A DNA stretch of 64,000 bases from contig JAFUQX010000009.1 in the NCBI GenBank assembly GCA_017472145.1, positions 54,078 through 118,077 of the forward strand. Reading direction: 5' to 3'. Shown here piece after piece: positions 7,589-16,875 of the stretch; the stretch's first letter is position 1, and each line of letters starts with the position of its first letter. Below the pieces are notes generated by a model. That model was not told where the DNA came from. It made no database searches and saw only the letters and a list, made by a program, of their open reading frames with translations. The position numbers were made by a program, and so were the translations under genes. This stretch comes from Ruminococcus sp. GTDB taxonomy: Bacteria; Bacillota; Clostridia; Oscillospirales; Ruminococcaceae.

Positions 7589-8974
7589 TTATGCGGCGGC
7601 CTGCGCCTTTTCCAGCTTCCGGATATTTCTCAGCTCCAGAAGCATGAATGTCACTGTAGTGATCAAGGAAATGACATCTGCAGCCGGTGCTGCATAGAGA
7701 ATGCCGTCAATACCAAACCACAGGGGCATGAGCAGCAGCAGCGGCAGCAGGAACAGAAACTGCCGGGTTAGGGACAGAAACACGCCCTTATAGGCCTTGC
7801 CGATGGAGGTGAAAAAGGTGGATACCACTGGTTGGAAAAAGTTGAAAATTACGCCAAACAAGTAGATCCGGAAGAATCTCACGCCGAATTCCACATAGGT
7901 CGCATCCCCATCTCCGAACAGCGCCAGAATCTGTGCCGGGAATATCTGAAACAGGATAAATGCAGCCACGGACAGCACACCACTAATGCCCAGGGTGAGC
8001 CACAATGCGCCCCGGACACGGTCATATTGCTTGGCACCATAGTTATAGCTCTCAATAGGCTGACTGCCCTGTCCAAGGCCGATAATAAAGGAAAAGAACA
8101 CCTGTGCCACCTTCATGACGATTCCGGCCGCCGCCAGAGCTGTGGTTGCACCATAAATGGAAAGCGCACCATACTTGTTCAGGAGCTGATTGATAACAAC
8201 CTGCACCACCATCATAGCCAGCTGATTGAAGAAGGAGGCCATGCCCAGCATAGCTGTACGTTTCATGACAGACCACTCCGGGCGGAAATGACTCAGCTTC
8301 AGCTTTACTGTTTTAAACCTGCGCATGTACAAAACAACCACTATGGCCGAAGCGATCTGACCAATAACGGTTGCAATGGCTGCACCAGCCATACCCCAGC
8401 CAAAAACCAGGATAAACAGGGCATCCAGTATTATGTTGATGACCGCACCCAACAGGTTGCAGATCATGGTCATCTGAGGGCTGCCATCAGCACGGATGAG
8501 ATGTCCGCCGCCGGTAGTCAGAATCAAAAAGGGAAAGCCAATAGCAGTAATACGCACATAGATCTCTGCATAGTCAAAGACCAGTCCATCCTCTGCACCG
8601 CAAAGATGCAGGATCTGGGGAAGAAACAGCTGCGACACAATACACAGCACCACACCGCTGAGAAAAAGCATGGTTGTCGAAGTGCCCACGAAATAGGCTG
8701 CACGCTTGGTATCGCCGCTTCCCATAGATAAATTGAAGCAGGAGGCGCCGCCAATTCCGAAAAGCAGGGCCAGTGCAATACAGGAAGTCGTCAGCGGAAA
8801 GGCCACATTGGTGGCGGCGTTTCCATCCATGCCCACGACCTGTCCGATAAACAGCTGATCGATAATATTATAAAGTGCAGACACCAGCAGGGCAATGATG
8901 CTGGGTATGGCAAATTTACCCATAAGGCTGCTGATTTTTTCAGTTCCAAGAAAAGAACGCTCTGTCTGTTCCAT
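7589..8974 (-). CDS. MATE family efflux transporter
   Basis: 461 residues, about twelve hydrophobic helices in two halves, with the MatE-type opening IPSIIALLVSALYNIIDQLF and the PQMTMICNLLGAVINIILD stretch typical of bacterial MATE antiporters, which export cationic drugs or metabolites using Na+ or H+ gradients. The substrate is unknown. It starts 40 bases after the mutS2 stop with no terminator between, so it is probably the last gene of the phoH-to-mutS2 transcript. The ribosome binding site before ATG 8974 is weak (TTGGAAAA). Confidence 0.92.
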   Translation of the reverse strand: MEQTERSFLGTEKISSLMGKFAIPSIIALLVSALYNIIDQLFIGQVVGMDGNAATNVAFPLTTSCIALALLFGIGGASCFNLSMGSGDTKRAAYFVGTSTTMLFLSGVVLCIVSQLFLPQILHLCGAEDGLVFDYAEIYVRITAIGFPFLILTTGGGHLIRADGSPQMTMICNLLGAVINIILDALFILVFGWGMAGAAIATVIGQIASAIVVVLYMRRFKTVKLKLSHFRPEWSVMKRTAMLGMASFFNQLAMMVVQVVINQLLNKYGALSIYGATTALAAAGIVMKVAQVFFSFIIGLGQGSQPIESYNYGAKQYDRVRGALWLTLGISGVLSVAAFILFQIFPAQILALFGDGDATYVEFGVRFFRIYLFGVIFNFFQPVVSTFFTSIGKAYKGVFLSLTRQFLFLLPLLLLMPLWFGIDGILYAAPAADVISLITTVTFMLLELRNIRKLEKAQAAA

Positions 8975-9014
8975 ATTTTTCCAACGCTCGCTTTCATCTA
9001 AAAATGTTTTGGAG

Positions 9015-11405
9015 TCACTTCAGCGTAACGATCGTAACCCCGTCCTCACCCTCTCCGAACACACCCAGCCGGAAGGCTTTTACATAGGGCAGACGCTTCA
9101 GACGCTGGTGTACAGCCTTTCGCAGAAGGCCCGTGCCCTTGCCGTGAATAATCGTCACTGTGGAAATATGAGACAGCACGGCTCTGTCCAGAAAGGCCTC
9201 CATCTCATATACACCCTCATCACAGGCCCGGCCACGGATATCCAGCTCCATAGAGCCGCTGCGCTCAGCCTTGGCTGAAACACGCCCCTGCTTCTTTCCG
9301 CCGGGCTGCTTCTTCTGATTCTGCGGCTTCTGGGGCTGATTCTCCACCAGTCTCAGGCGGCTCACAGCCACCTTTGTTTTCATCACACCCATCTGAATAA
9401 ACACCTGGCCGCTTCCGTCAGGATTTCCTACTACAACGCCCTTCTGACGGGTGTCGGCAATGAGTACCGTATCGCCGCTCATCAGCGGACGGGGCAGCGT
9501 ATACTGCTCCTGAGGAATATCGTCCAGGGGATTGGCATTGTCATACATCTTGTTAAAACGCTGCTTGCTTCCAGCCTTGGCGGCCGTAACCGCATCGGCA
9601 AAGCTCTCCTTCTCCTTTTCCTTCCGGAGCTGCTCCAGCTCATCCAGAAGGGCATTGGACTCGGCCTTTGTGGTTTCAATGATGGCATTGGCCTGAAGAC
9701 GCGCCTGTTCCATACGGGCGATCTTCTCCTCCCGGAAGGCCTCCTTCTCCTCAGCCAGCTCCTTTGCATGAGCCGCTGCAGCCTCCTTCTCACGCCATAC
9801 CTGACGAAGCTGGGCTTCCAGAGCGATCCGGGTCTGCTCCAGCTGCTCCACAGCTGTCTCAAATCGGGAATTCTCCACGCTCACCAGCGATTTTGCATGC
9901 TCGATCACATCCTTGGAAAGCCCCAGGGTCTCTGTGATCGCAAAGGCATTGGATTTGCCCGGAGAGCCAATGATCAGACGATAGGTGGGGCGCATGGTCT
10001 GCACATCAAATTCACAGGAGGCATTCTCCACATCCGGCTGTTCCGTGGCATAGAGCTTCAGCTCCTGATAGTGTGTGGTCACCATGAGCTTTGCACCGTT
10101 GTCCTTGAGCCGGGTGATAATGGCTTCCGCCAGAGCTGCACCCTCCACCGGATCTGTACCAGAGCCAAGCTCATCCAGCAGCACCAGAGAGCTGTCATCA
10201 GCCTCCTCCAGGATGTGAATAACCTCCTTCATATGAGCAGAAAATGTGGAAAGATTCTGCTCAATGCTCTGTGTGTCACCAATATTGGCAAAAACATGGC
10301 GGAATACGGAAATACGGCTTCCCTCCGCTGCCGGGATCAGCAGGCCGCACATAGCCATAAGGGTCAGCAAACCGCAGGTTTTCAGAGCTACGGTCTTACC
10401 GCCGGTATTGGGTCCTGTAATGATCAGCGCCCGATGCTCATCGCCCAGGCGGAAGGAAATGGGCACGACCCGATCGGCCGGAATCAGAGGATGACGGGCA
10501 CGGATCAGATCGATCACGCCATCGTCAGACAGTACCGGCGGAAAGGCCTTCATACGGGCGGCCAGATTGGCTTTGGCAAAGTACAGATTCAGCTCAGCGC
10601 ACACACTGTGGTTGCGGATGATGGAATCCGACCAGGCTGCACATTCATCACAAAGCGCACCGATAATACGTTCGATCTCCTCCTGTTCCTGGCTTTCCAG
10701 CAGGCGGATGTCGTTGTTGGACTCCACAATGGACATAGGCTCAATAAAGAGTGTCTGTCCCGATGCGGAGGAATCATGTATCAGACCCTGGATCTGGCCT
10801 CTGTGCTCGGCCTTTACAGGAAGCACGAAGCGGCCGTCCCGAAGAGTCACACGGGTATCCTGAAGACACTTCTGCACATCCTGACTGCGTACCATCTTAT
10901 CCAGGGTATCCCGCAAATGCTGCTGCGCCCGGCTGATTTTCCGCCGGATCTGTGCAAGCTCTGCACTGGCCGCATCTGCGATCTCATCCTCGGAAACAAT
11001 GCTGCGCTCCAGCTTTTCCAGCAGATAGGGCACAGGAGTAAGCTGAGTGAACAGATAGTCCAGCTCTGTCTCCAGGCCGGCGCAGTGGTCATACCAGTCG
11101 CTGAGCGCCTGGATCTGCCGCAGTACCATGGCGATATCCATCAGCTCCTTCAGGGAGAGCCGTGCTCCGGACTTTACACGGCGCAGCGCCATGCACATAT
11201 TCCGGAAGCCATAAAAGGGCGGCGTACCAAAGCGTGTAGCCAGAGACAGGGCCTCGGCTGTTTTGTCGATTTCCTCCTGTACCCGGCTGAGACTGGCTTC
11301 CGGCTGGAGCTTCAGGGCCAGGTCACGGGACATCTCATTGGATGTCATACCCGCCAGCATCTCCAGTATTTTGTCTAATTCGAGTATTTTCTCATGCAGA
11401 TTCAT
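9015..11405 (-). CDS. mutS2: Endonuclease MutS2 (MutS-like ATPase with Smr domain)
   Basis: 796 residues. It has a MutS core/clamp region (1-300), an ABC-type ATPase with P-loop GPNTGGKT (331-338), the Walker B LVLLDELGSGTDP, a long charged coiled coil (about 500-620) with runs such as REKEAAAAHAKELAEEKEAF, and a C-terminal Smr domain with LDIRG (721-725) and HGKGTG (754-759). The Smr domain has LDIRG where LDLRG is usual. MutS2 is linked to suppression of recombination and, in Bacillus, to rescue of collided ribosomes. The start is ATG 11405, five bases after GGAGG; the frame is open to 11435 but unsupported there. Confidence 0.95.
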   Translation of the reverse strand: MNLHEKILELDKILEMLAGMTSNEMSRDLALKLQPEASLSRVQEEIDKTAEALSLATRFGTPPFYGFRNMCMALRRVKSGARLSLKELMDIAMVLRQIQALSDWYDHCAGLETELDYLFTQLTPVPYLLEKLERSIVSEDEIADAASAELAQIRRKISRAQQHLRDTLDKMVRSQDVQKCLQDTRVTLRDGRFVLPVKAEHRGQIQGLIHDSSASGQTLFIEPMSIVESNNDIRLLESQEQEEIERIIGALCDECAAWSDSIIRNHSVCAELNLYFAKANLAARMKAFPPVLSDDGVIDLIRARHPLIPADRVVPISFRLGDEHRALIITGPNTGGKTVALKTCGLLTLMAMCGLLIPAAEGSRISVFRHVFANIGDTQSIEQNLSTFSAHMKEVIHILEEADDSSLVLLDELGSGTDPVEGAALAEAIITRLKDNGAKLMVTTHYQELKLYATEQPDVENASCEFDVQTMRPTYRLIIGSPGKSNAFAITETLGLSKDVIEHAKSLVSVENSRFETAVEQLEQTRIALEAQLRQVWREKEAAAAHAKELAEEKEAFREEKIARMEQARLQANAIIETTKAESNALLDELEQLRKEKEKESFADAVTAAKAGSKQRFNKMYDNANPLDDIPQEQYTLPRPLMSGDTVLIADTRQKGVVVGNPDGSGQVFIQMGVMKTKVAVSRLRLVENQPQKPQNQKKQPGGKKQGRVSAKAERSGSMELDIRGRACDEGVYEMEAFLDRAVLSHISTVTIIHGKGTGLLRKAVHQRLKRLPYVKAFRLGVFGEGEDGVTIVTLK

Positions 11406-11424
11406 AGAACCTCCAAAAATATTT

Positions 11425-12183
11425 CTATATACCATTTCGTTTTATACTGTGATAGAATTCCAAAGAACGAGGACGCATCGACAGGTGATGACAAATGAAG
11501 CTTTCCGCAAACCGGGAGACTACATCCAGAGTCTCTCCTCCAGCACGAAAATGAAAGAGCCGATCCGTCTCTACAAGTACGATATGGCGAATCATCTCCA
11601 GTCCCGACCGGGACATGGGGAAAACGGAAGTGTCCTCCTCCCCGTGATAGCATTCCTCGCACCAGAAGCAGCCCTCGGCCACGGAGAAAACCAGCTTCTC
11701 CGGCAGATAATCCATGCATCTCCTGCACATGAGCACATCCGGCATCAGCCCCAGCTCCGAGGCAAACCGCAGCTCGAACAGGGGCTTGAGCAGACGCTCA
11801 TCCCGTTTTTTCTCTGTAAGATAATGCAGTGTGTTCAGAATCAGCCGCAGGATCATATTCTCCTGTCTTCCCTTTGGCACGGCCAAGCGAACCAGCTCTG
11901 CAAAATAAGACGCCAGACTGAGATGATCCAGATTTTCCCGGAGTCCGTAGAAAATCCGAATCGGTCTGGCACTCTGAAAATAATATAAATCGCCCCTTTG
12001 TTCCAGACAAAATGAAGCGTAGGAAAACAGCTGCGTCACGCAGGTGCTCTTTCCGGTCGCCTTCTTTGCTCCCCGGACAAACACCTCCGCAACACCCAGC
12101 TCCTGTGTCAGAACATCAATAAATCTTCCTTTATCCCCGGCTGGCCGTTCATGGAGAACCAGACCGTTCACTGTGATCAGCAT
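11425..12183 (-). CDS. recO: DNA repair protein RecO
   Basis: 252 residues. The N-terminal OB fold (1-80) contains the RGAKKATGKST-like segment. A helical C-terminal domain carries the Cys4 zinc site C-x2-C (CRRC) and C-x2-C (CEEC), about 17 residues apart. RecO loads RecA on SSB-coated DNA with RecR. The start is ATG 12183 (MLITVNGLVLHE) behind AAGGAAGGG. It overlaps the end of yqzL by 35 bases, and its stop is 19 bases before mutS2, so it is an internal gene of the operon. Confidence 0.93.
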   Translation of the reverse strand: MLITVNGLVLHERPAGDKGRFIDVLTQELGVAEVFVRGAKKATGKSTCVTQLFSYASFCLEQRGDLYYFQSARPIRIFYGLRENLDHLSLASYFAELVRLAVPKGRQENMILRLILNTLHYLTEKKRDERLLKPLFELRFASELGLMPDVLMCRRCMDYLPEKLVFSVAEGCFWCEECYHGEEDTSVFPMSRSGLEMIRHIVLVETDRLFHFRAGGETLDVVSRFAESFICHHLSMRPRSLEFYHSIKRNGI

Positions 12184-12286
12184 AGCATGCAGACCCTTCC
12201 TTTTTATCGCAGGCGGCTTCCTTCCGCCGATAGCGCAGGTAGTCATCCACCTTTCCGGTTTTGCAGAATCTTTCCCATGGTGTCAA
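12149..12286 (-). CDS. yqzL: YqzL-family small protein between era and recO
   Basis: A 45-codon gene with a TTG start at 12286, preceded by GGAGGTG at a spacing of seven bases. The peptide contains PWERFCKTGKVDDYLRYR, which fits the YqzL pattern (W..F..TG..D.YL.Y). Its place between era and recO is the same as yqzL in Bacillus subtilis. The role of the family is unknown. The 3' end overlaps recO by 35 bases in another frame, which may couple their translation. The C-terminal 15 residues are low in conservation-like features and depend on the frame staying open into recO. Confidence 0.75.
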   Translation of the reverse strand: MTPWERFCKTGKVDDYLRYRRKEAACDKKEGSACYADHSERSGSP

Positions 12287-12352
12287 ATCACGTCACCTCC
12301 GGGAATAGTGTACGCTCCCCTCCCGGAAATTATGGCTGACAAGATTTTTCAG

Positions 12353-13255
12353 TTAGTTTGCATCCTCCGACAAGCCGAAGTTGCGGATGAGACCCTCCTT
12401 GTTGCGCCAGTCCTCCTTCACCTTCACCCAGCACTTCAGATTCACCTGAATCTGAAAGAAGCTTTCCAGGTCATTCCGGGCCGCTGTGGCTACACGCTTG
12501 AGCATAGTGCCGTTCTTGCCGATGACGATTCCCTTATGGGACATTCTCTCGCAGTAGATCACAGCATCTATATCCAGCAGATCCTTGTCATCCCGCTCCT
12601 CCATACGCTCGATTCCTACAGCAATTCCGTGAGGAACCTCCTTATCCAGGGCGATGAGCAGCTTTTCACGAATCATCTCCGCTGCCAGCACACGCTCCGG
12701 CTGGTCGGTAAACTTATCATCCGGGAAAAAATGAGGAGACTCAGAGGCCAGCTTTGCAACCTCCTCCTCTACAATGGAGACACCGTCCTTTTCCAGCACA
12801 CTGATGGGGATAATGGCCTCGAAGGTGTACTGCGCATTCAGCTTGGTGATCAGGGAAACCAGCTCCGATTTATTCGGCAAAAGGTCGATCTTGTTCAGAA
12901 TCAGAAGCACCCTGGACTTAGCCTTCATAAGACTTTTCAGAAGCTCTGTCTCCTCATCGGAAATATCCCGGACCGTACAGTCCACCACAAACAGAACTGC
13001 ATCCATGTCATCCACGGCACTTTTTGCGGTATTCAGCATATGAGTGCTCAGCTTGTTCTTGGGCTTGTGCAGACCCGGCGTATCCATGAACACCATCTGG
13101 GTATCACCCACGGTCTTGATGCCTGTAATACGTGTACGGGTAGTCTGAGGCTTGCTGCTCACAGAGGCGATCTTCTCACCCACGATGGCATTGAGCAGGG
13201 AGGATTTGCCGGCATTGGTGCGGCCTACAATCGATACAAATACAGATTTTGTCAT
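12353..13255 (-). CDS. era: GTPase Era
   Basis: 300 residues. An N-terminal Ras-like GTPase carries G1 GRTNAGKS (11-18), G3 DTPGLH and G4 NKID. A C-terminal KH domain has the GKNGTMLKR loop. Era binds the 3' end of 16S rRNA and assists 30S maturation. ATG 13255 lies four bases after the ybeY stop; an open frame extends to a GTG at 13273 inside ybeY, but the shorter start matches the usual N-terminus. It sits with ybeY and phoH, the usual Firmicute ribosome-maturation cluster. Confidence 0.96.
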   Translation of the reverse strand: MTKSVFVSIVGRTNAGKSSLLNAIVGEKIASVSSKPQTTRTRITGIKTVGDTQMVFMDTPGLHKPKNKLSTHMLNTAKSAVDDMDAVLFVVDCTVRDISDEETELLKSLMKAKSRVLLILNKIDLLPNKSELVSLITKLNAQYTFEAIIPISVLEKDGVSIVEEEVAKLASESPHFFPDDKFTDQPERVLAAEMIREKLLIALDKEVPHGIAVGIERMEERDDKDLLDIDAVIYCERMSHKGIVIGKNGTMLKRVATAARNDLESFFQIQVNLKCWVKVKEDWRNKEGLIRNFGLSEDAN

Positions 13256-13259
13256 AACC

Positions 13260-13760
13260 TTACGCATCCTCACTTACAAAGGTTTCTTCTCGGGAGATGC
13301 CCAGCTCACCCAGAACCTGCTCTTCCTTCTCCCGCATGATCCGCTCCTCAAGAGGGCTGGTCTCATGATCATAGCCCAGCAGATGCAGCATGGAGTGCAC
13401 CGTCAGAAAGCCTACCTCACGCTCCAGGGAGTGCCCATAGATCTCGGCCTGGCGTACAGCGGTTTCCAGGGAAATCACTACATCGCCCAGCAGCGCACAG
13501 CCTGTTTCCTTGTTGATATCATACTTGCCGTCTGCACCCAGCGGAAAGGACAGCACATCAGTCACACGATCCTTGCTGCGATAGATCTTGTTCAGACTGC
13601 GGATCTCTGCATTGCTCACGAAGGATACGCTTACCTCTGCATCCTGTGTAAACTTCTCCATGGTCAGCACGGCCTGACAGCAGCGGCGGATCAGCAGGCG
13701 GATGCCCACCGGAACCTTGATTTCCTTCTGATTATTTTTCACCAAAACCTTTACCTTTGA
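13260..13760 (-). CDS. ybeY: Endoribonuclease YbeY (rRNA maturation factor)
   Basis: 166 residues with the metal-binding H-x3-H-x5-H motif in VHSMLHLLGYDH (His123, His127, His133), plus the DVLSFPL segment of the UPF0054 family. YbeY is a zinc-dependent protein for 16S rRNA 3' processing and ribosome quality control. The start is ATG 13760 behind GGGAGAG, inside the last 29 bases of phoH. The stop is four bases before era. Confidence 0.94.
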   Translation of the reverse strand, partial: SKVKVLVKNNQKEIKVPVGIRLLIRRCCQAVLTMEKFTQDAEVSVSFVSNAEIRSLNKIYRSKDRVTDVLSFPLGADGKYDINKETGCALLGDVVISLETAVRQAEIYGHSLEREVGFLTVHSMLHLLGYDHETSPLEERIMREKEEQVLGELGISREETFVSEDA

Positions 13761-14733
13761 CATTTGAATCATTCTCTCCCTTTCCATGGTAATATTTCTC
13801 ATAGGCCTTAATGATGTCCTGCACCAGCTTGTGACGCACAACATCCTTGTTTGTAAATTCCTGTATCGCAATGTCCTCCACACGGCGCAGCACCTTCATA
13901 GCCTCCAGCAGACCGCACTTGCGCTTGTCAGGGAGGTCGATCTGTGTTATATCTCCAGTGATAACCATACGGCTCTGCTCACCCAGACGGGTAAGGAACA
14001 TTTTCAGCTGCTCTGATGTGGTATTCTGCGCCTCATCCAGAATGATGAAGGCATGATCCAACGTACGCCCCCTCATATAAGCCAGAGGGGCCACCTCGAT
14101 CACACCACGCTCCATATGCTTCTGGAAGGATTCTGCACCCAGCATCTCAAAAAGGGCATCATACAGCGGACGCAGATAAGGGTCAACCTTATTCTGCAAA
14201 TCGCCCGGCAAAAAGCCCAGCTTTTCTCCGGCCTCCACCGCAGGACGTGTCAGGATGATCCGATTCGCCTCATGCCGCTTGAAGGCCTTTACAGCCATAG
14301 CCACCGCCAGATAGGTCTTGCCTGTACCAGCAGGGCCAATACCGAACACGATGGTATTCTTCCGGATAGCGTCTACATATTTTTTCTGTCCGACCGTCTT
14401 TGCACGGACGACCTTTCCTGTAGCCGTCAGGCAGACACCATCCTCTGTCATTGTTACGATTTCGTTTTCTTCACCCTCGTCTACCATGGAAGCCACATAG
14501 CGAACGGTCTGCTCGTTCATAAGCTGGCCTGTATCCGACATATGAAGCATGGCACGAATGGCACTGGCCGCACGAGAAGCAGCCTCCGTTTCGCCGGTCA
14601 CCTTCAGCTCATCTCCCCGGCAGACAATGGTCACATCATACTGCTTTTCAAGTGCTTTGAGATTCTCATCAAAGCTGCCACAGATTTCCTGCATCTGGGC
14701 GCTGTCACGAATGGTAATTCGTCTTTCCATCAT
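13732..14733 (-). CDS. phoH: PhoH family ATPase
   Basis: 333 residues. A KH-like N-terminal region (about 15-65) precedes a PhoH ATPase domain with Walker A GIGPAGTGKT (131-140), the family block LTRPAVEAGEKLGFLPGDL and Walker B IILDEAQNTT. It is probably an RNA-associated ATPase/helicase; its co-location with ybeY and era is a conserved Firmicute arrangement. The start chosen is the first Met of MMERRITIRD (14733), about 13 bases after AGGAAGG; an in-frame ATG at 14760 is also possible. First gene of the operon through the MATE gene. Confidence 0.92.
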   Translation of the reverse strand: MMERRITIRDSAQMQEICGSFDENLKALEKQYDVTIVCRGDELKVTGETEAASRAASAIRAMLHMSDTGQLMNEQTVRYVASMVDEGEENEIVTMTEDGVCLTATGKVVRAKTVGQKKYVDAIRKNTIVFGIGPAGTGKTYLAVAMAVKAFKRHEANRIILTRPAVEAGEKLGFLPGDLQNKVDPYLRPLYDALFEMLGAESFQKHMERGVIEVAPLAYMRGRTLDHAFIILDEAQNTTSEQLKMFLTRLGEQSRMVITGDITQIDLPDKRKCGLLEAMKVLRRVEDIAIQEFTNKDVVRHKLVQDIIKAYEKYYHGKGENDSNVKGKGFGEK

Positions 14734-14775
14734 ATAAACTCTTGATCCTTCCTCTCGCATTGAGCTGCTTCCTAT

Positions 14776-14804
14776 ATTATACCATATTTTCCAGCAATTT
14801 GAAA
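14776..14804 (-). promoter_or_regulatory. Probable promoter of the phoH-ybeY-era-yqzL-recO-mutS2-MATE operon
   Basis: Minus strand TTTCAA, a 17-base spacer, then TATAAT preceded by TGG (extended -10). The -35 is weak. Confidence 0.5.
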
Positions 14805-14872
14805 CAGTATTCCGAACTTTTCACAATTTTTTTCATTTCCGCCAAAAGACATACGACATTTCTACACATCCA

Positions 14873-14901
14873 TTGACATCGGCGATATCATTTGGTATAA
14901 T
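14873..14901 (+). promoter_or_regulatory. Sigma-A promoter of the YjeF-N gene
   Basis: A consensus promoter: TTGACA, 17 bases, TATAAT; 33 bases upstream of the start codon, which has AGGAGG. Confidence 0.85.
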
Positions 14902-14934
14902 CAAGGTAAAATCCAGTCATTTCAGGAGGTATTT

Positions 14935-15882
14935 ATGCAGCCGATTCTTTCTGTTTCTGCTATGAGAAGCTGTGATGAAAAAACGATCCTGGCCGGTACA
15001 GACAGTAAAATTCTCATGTACCGCGCCGGAGAAAGCATATTCAGAAGCCGATCCTGGGAGGGCCAAACCGCCATCGTCACCGGAAGCGGCAACAACGCCG
15101 GAGACGGCTATGTGCTGGCCCTTCTGCTCCAGGCCGCAGGAAAATCCTGCCGGCTGGTGCGGCTCACAGAAAAATGCTCACCAGACGGTGCTTATTACCT
15201 TGAGAAATGCGTAAGCGCCGGAATTCCCTGTACGACAGAGACGGACTTTTCGGAAACGGATACCATCGTGGACTGCATCCTCGGCACAGGCTTCCGCGGA
15301 GAAGTGCGCCCGGATCTCCGGGCCGCCATTGAAAAGATCAACTGCTCCCCGGCCTATGTCATCAGCGTGGATATCAACAGCGGCCTGAATGGTAATACCG
15401 GAGAGGGAACATGCTGCGTCTGCTCTGATATGACCTTATCCATCGGATTTGTGAAGTATGGTCACCTTGTGGGAATCGCACGGGGACTTATTGGCCGTCT
15501 CAGAAATTATGACATCGGTATTGCATGCACAGAGGGGTGTACACCTTTCTATGCAGCCGGAGAAGTACCGGAAAAGCTGACGCATCATCCTGCAAAGAAA
15601 AAGCTTTTCCTGCATTATGACGAGCTGCGTAGTATACATCTCCCCGGGGAAACGCCTGGAGACTGGGCAATGGCACTGGCCCGGAACCAAAATGCCCTTC
15701 TGGTCGTTTATGGTGCCTGCTTCATCCTTCTTTCTGATGGGGAGCAGTGCTGCATACTGGAAACTCCGCTCTCTGCGGAAGTACTCACGCAGTGTCTGGA
15801 AACGTGTACATCCATGGCGGACATGGCAAAGGCTGTATCCTCCTGCACAGATCCGAAAAGCGTCCGGATTTTTTTCAGATAA
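14935..15882 (+). CDS. NAD(P)H-hydrate epimerase-like protein (YjeF N-terminal domain) with a non-standard C-terminal tail
   Basis: 315 residues. Residues 1-210 form a YjeF-N/NnrE domain, which epimerises damaged NAD(P)HX. The binding motif GSGNNAGDGY and the catalytic-loop region VDINSGLNG (DIPSGL in most members) are visible. The usual bifunctional protein continues with a dehydratase domain of about 270 residues; here only about 100 residues remain (216-315), without the GxGDxL motif of the ADP-dependent dehydratase. The piece LLVVYGACFILLSDGEQ faintly recalls a strand of that domain, so decay is possible. It is monocistronic between its own promoter and the 15899 terminator. Confidence 0.75.
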   Translation: MQPILSVSAMRSCDEKTILAGTDSKILMYRAGESIFRSRSWEGQTAIVTGSGNNAGDGYVLALLLQAAGKSCRLVRLTEKCSPDGAYYLEKCVSAGIPCTTETDFSETDTIVDCILGTGFRGEVRPDLRAAIEKINCSPAYVISVDINSGLNGNTGEGTCCVCSDMTLSIGFVKYGHLVGIARGLIGRLRNYDIGIACTEGCTPFYAAGEVPEKLTHHPAKKKLFLHYDELRSIHLPGETPGDWAMALARNQNALLVVYGACFILLSDGEQCCILETPLSAEVLTQCLETCTSMADMAKAVSSCTDPKSVRIFFR

Positions 15883-15898
15883 ATGGACAAAGACAACA

Positions 15899-15940
15899 AA
15901 AGCGATGCGGTTTTCATTCTGCCGCATCGCTTTGCTTTTT
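15899..15940 (+). terminator. Intrinsic terminator of the YjeF-N gene
   Basis: AAAGCGATGCGG pairs with CCGCATCGCTTT across an 11-base loop, followed by GCTTTTTT. The mrp gene ends at 15947 from the other side. Confidence 0.85.
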
Positions 15941-15946
15941 TCAGTC

Positions 15947-16768
15947 TCAGAGGGCCTCGGTAATTACCTTGGCTGTCTGTGCCAGGTAGTCTGTATCCAG
16001 ATTCTCAAGCTGACCTGCATCACACGCAGCAGCCACGGCCGGATCAAGCGGAATGCGCTCCAGCACCATAACGGCCGTGCTGTCCACAGCCTCATCTCCT
16101 CCGAACAGCGGGATTTCCTTACCGCAGTCCGGGCACTTGAGAAAACGCATATTCTCTACCATGCCCAGAACCGGAATATCCATCATCTCGGCCATTTTCA
16201 GAGCCTTCTTCACAATCATGGAAACCAGGGACTGAGGAGTGGATACGATCAGAATACCATCCACCGGCAGAGACTGGAACACGGTCATAGGCACATCACC
16301 TGTTCCCGGAGGCATATCCACAAACAGAAAGTCCACATCGCCCCACTGCACGTCCTCCCAGAACTGCTTTACCACGCCGGAAATCACCGGGCCTCTCCAG
16401 AGTACCGGGTCGGTATCGTTCTGGAGCAGCAGATTCATAGACATAACCTTTGTGCCCTTCTCGGTAGTATGGGGAATCAGGGAGCTGCCATCGGCCTCTG
16501 CAAACTTCGTGATACCAAAAATCTTCGGCACAGACGGACCTGTGATATCTGCATCCAGAATGGCCGCTTTGTAGCCCAGACGCTGTGTCTGGATAGCCAT
16601 AAGGCTGGTAACCAGGGACTTGCCCACGCCGCCCTTTCCGCCGACAACGCCGATCACCTTTTTGACACCCTTTGTATTGGCAAGTACACGTGCGTCCTTC
16701 TCTGCATCCTGCACAGCACAGCTTCCATTGCTTCCGCAGGAACCACAGTCATGATTACATGTTGACAT
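15947..16768 (-). CDS. mrp: Mrp/NBP35-type P-loop ATPase, iron-sulfur carrier
   Basis: 273 residues. A Cys-rich N-terminus (CNHDCGSCGSNGSC) precedes a MinD/Mrp fold with the deviant Walker A GGKGGVGKS, the block DADITGPSVPKIFG and VDMPPGTGD. A CPDC pair near residue 200 is the CxxC that binds a bridging Fe-S cluster in Mrp/ApbC dimers. The N-terminal Cys set resembles that of NBP35. The start is ATG 16768 behind AAGGAG. It has its own promoter (16831-16859) and stands alone. Confidence 0.92.
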   Translation of the reverse strand: MSTCNHDCGSCGSNGSCAVQDAEKDARVLANTKGVKKVIGVVGGKGGVGKSLVTSLMAIQTQRLGYKAAILDADITGPSVPKIFGITKFAEADGSSLIPHTTEKGTKVMSMNLLLQNDTDPVLWRGPVISGVVKQFWEDVQWGDVDFLFVDMPPGTGDVPMTVFQSLPVDGILIVSTPQSLVSMIVKKALKMAEMMDIPVLGMVENMRFLKCPDCGKEIPLFGGDEAVDSTAVMVLERIPLDPAVAAACDAGQLENLDTDYLAQTAKVITEAL

Positions 16769-16830
16769 TTTAAAAATCTCCTTCCAGGTGAATATCTGTC
16801 CGCCAAAGGCGAACATTTTGTATCTTTATT

Positions 16831-16859
16831 ATTATACCACCATTTTGTGAAAAATGCAA
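16831..16859 (-). promoter_or_regulatory. Promoter of mrp
   Basis: Minus strand TTGCAT, 17 bases, TATAAT, about 60 bases upstream of the mrp start. Confidence 0.75.
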
Positions 16860-16875
16860 GCGCTCATTGTGACAT

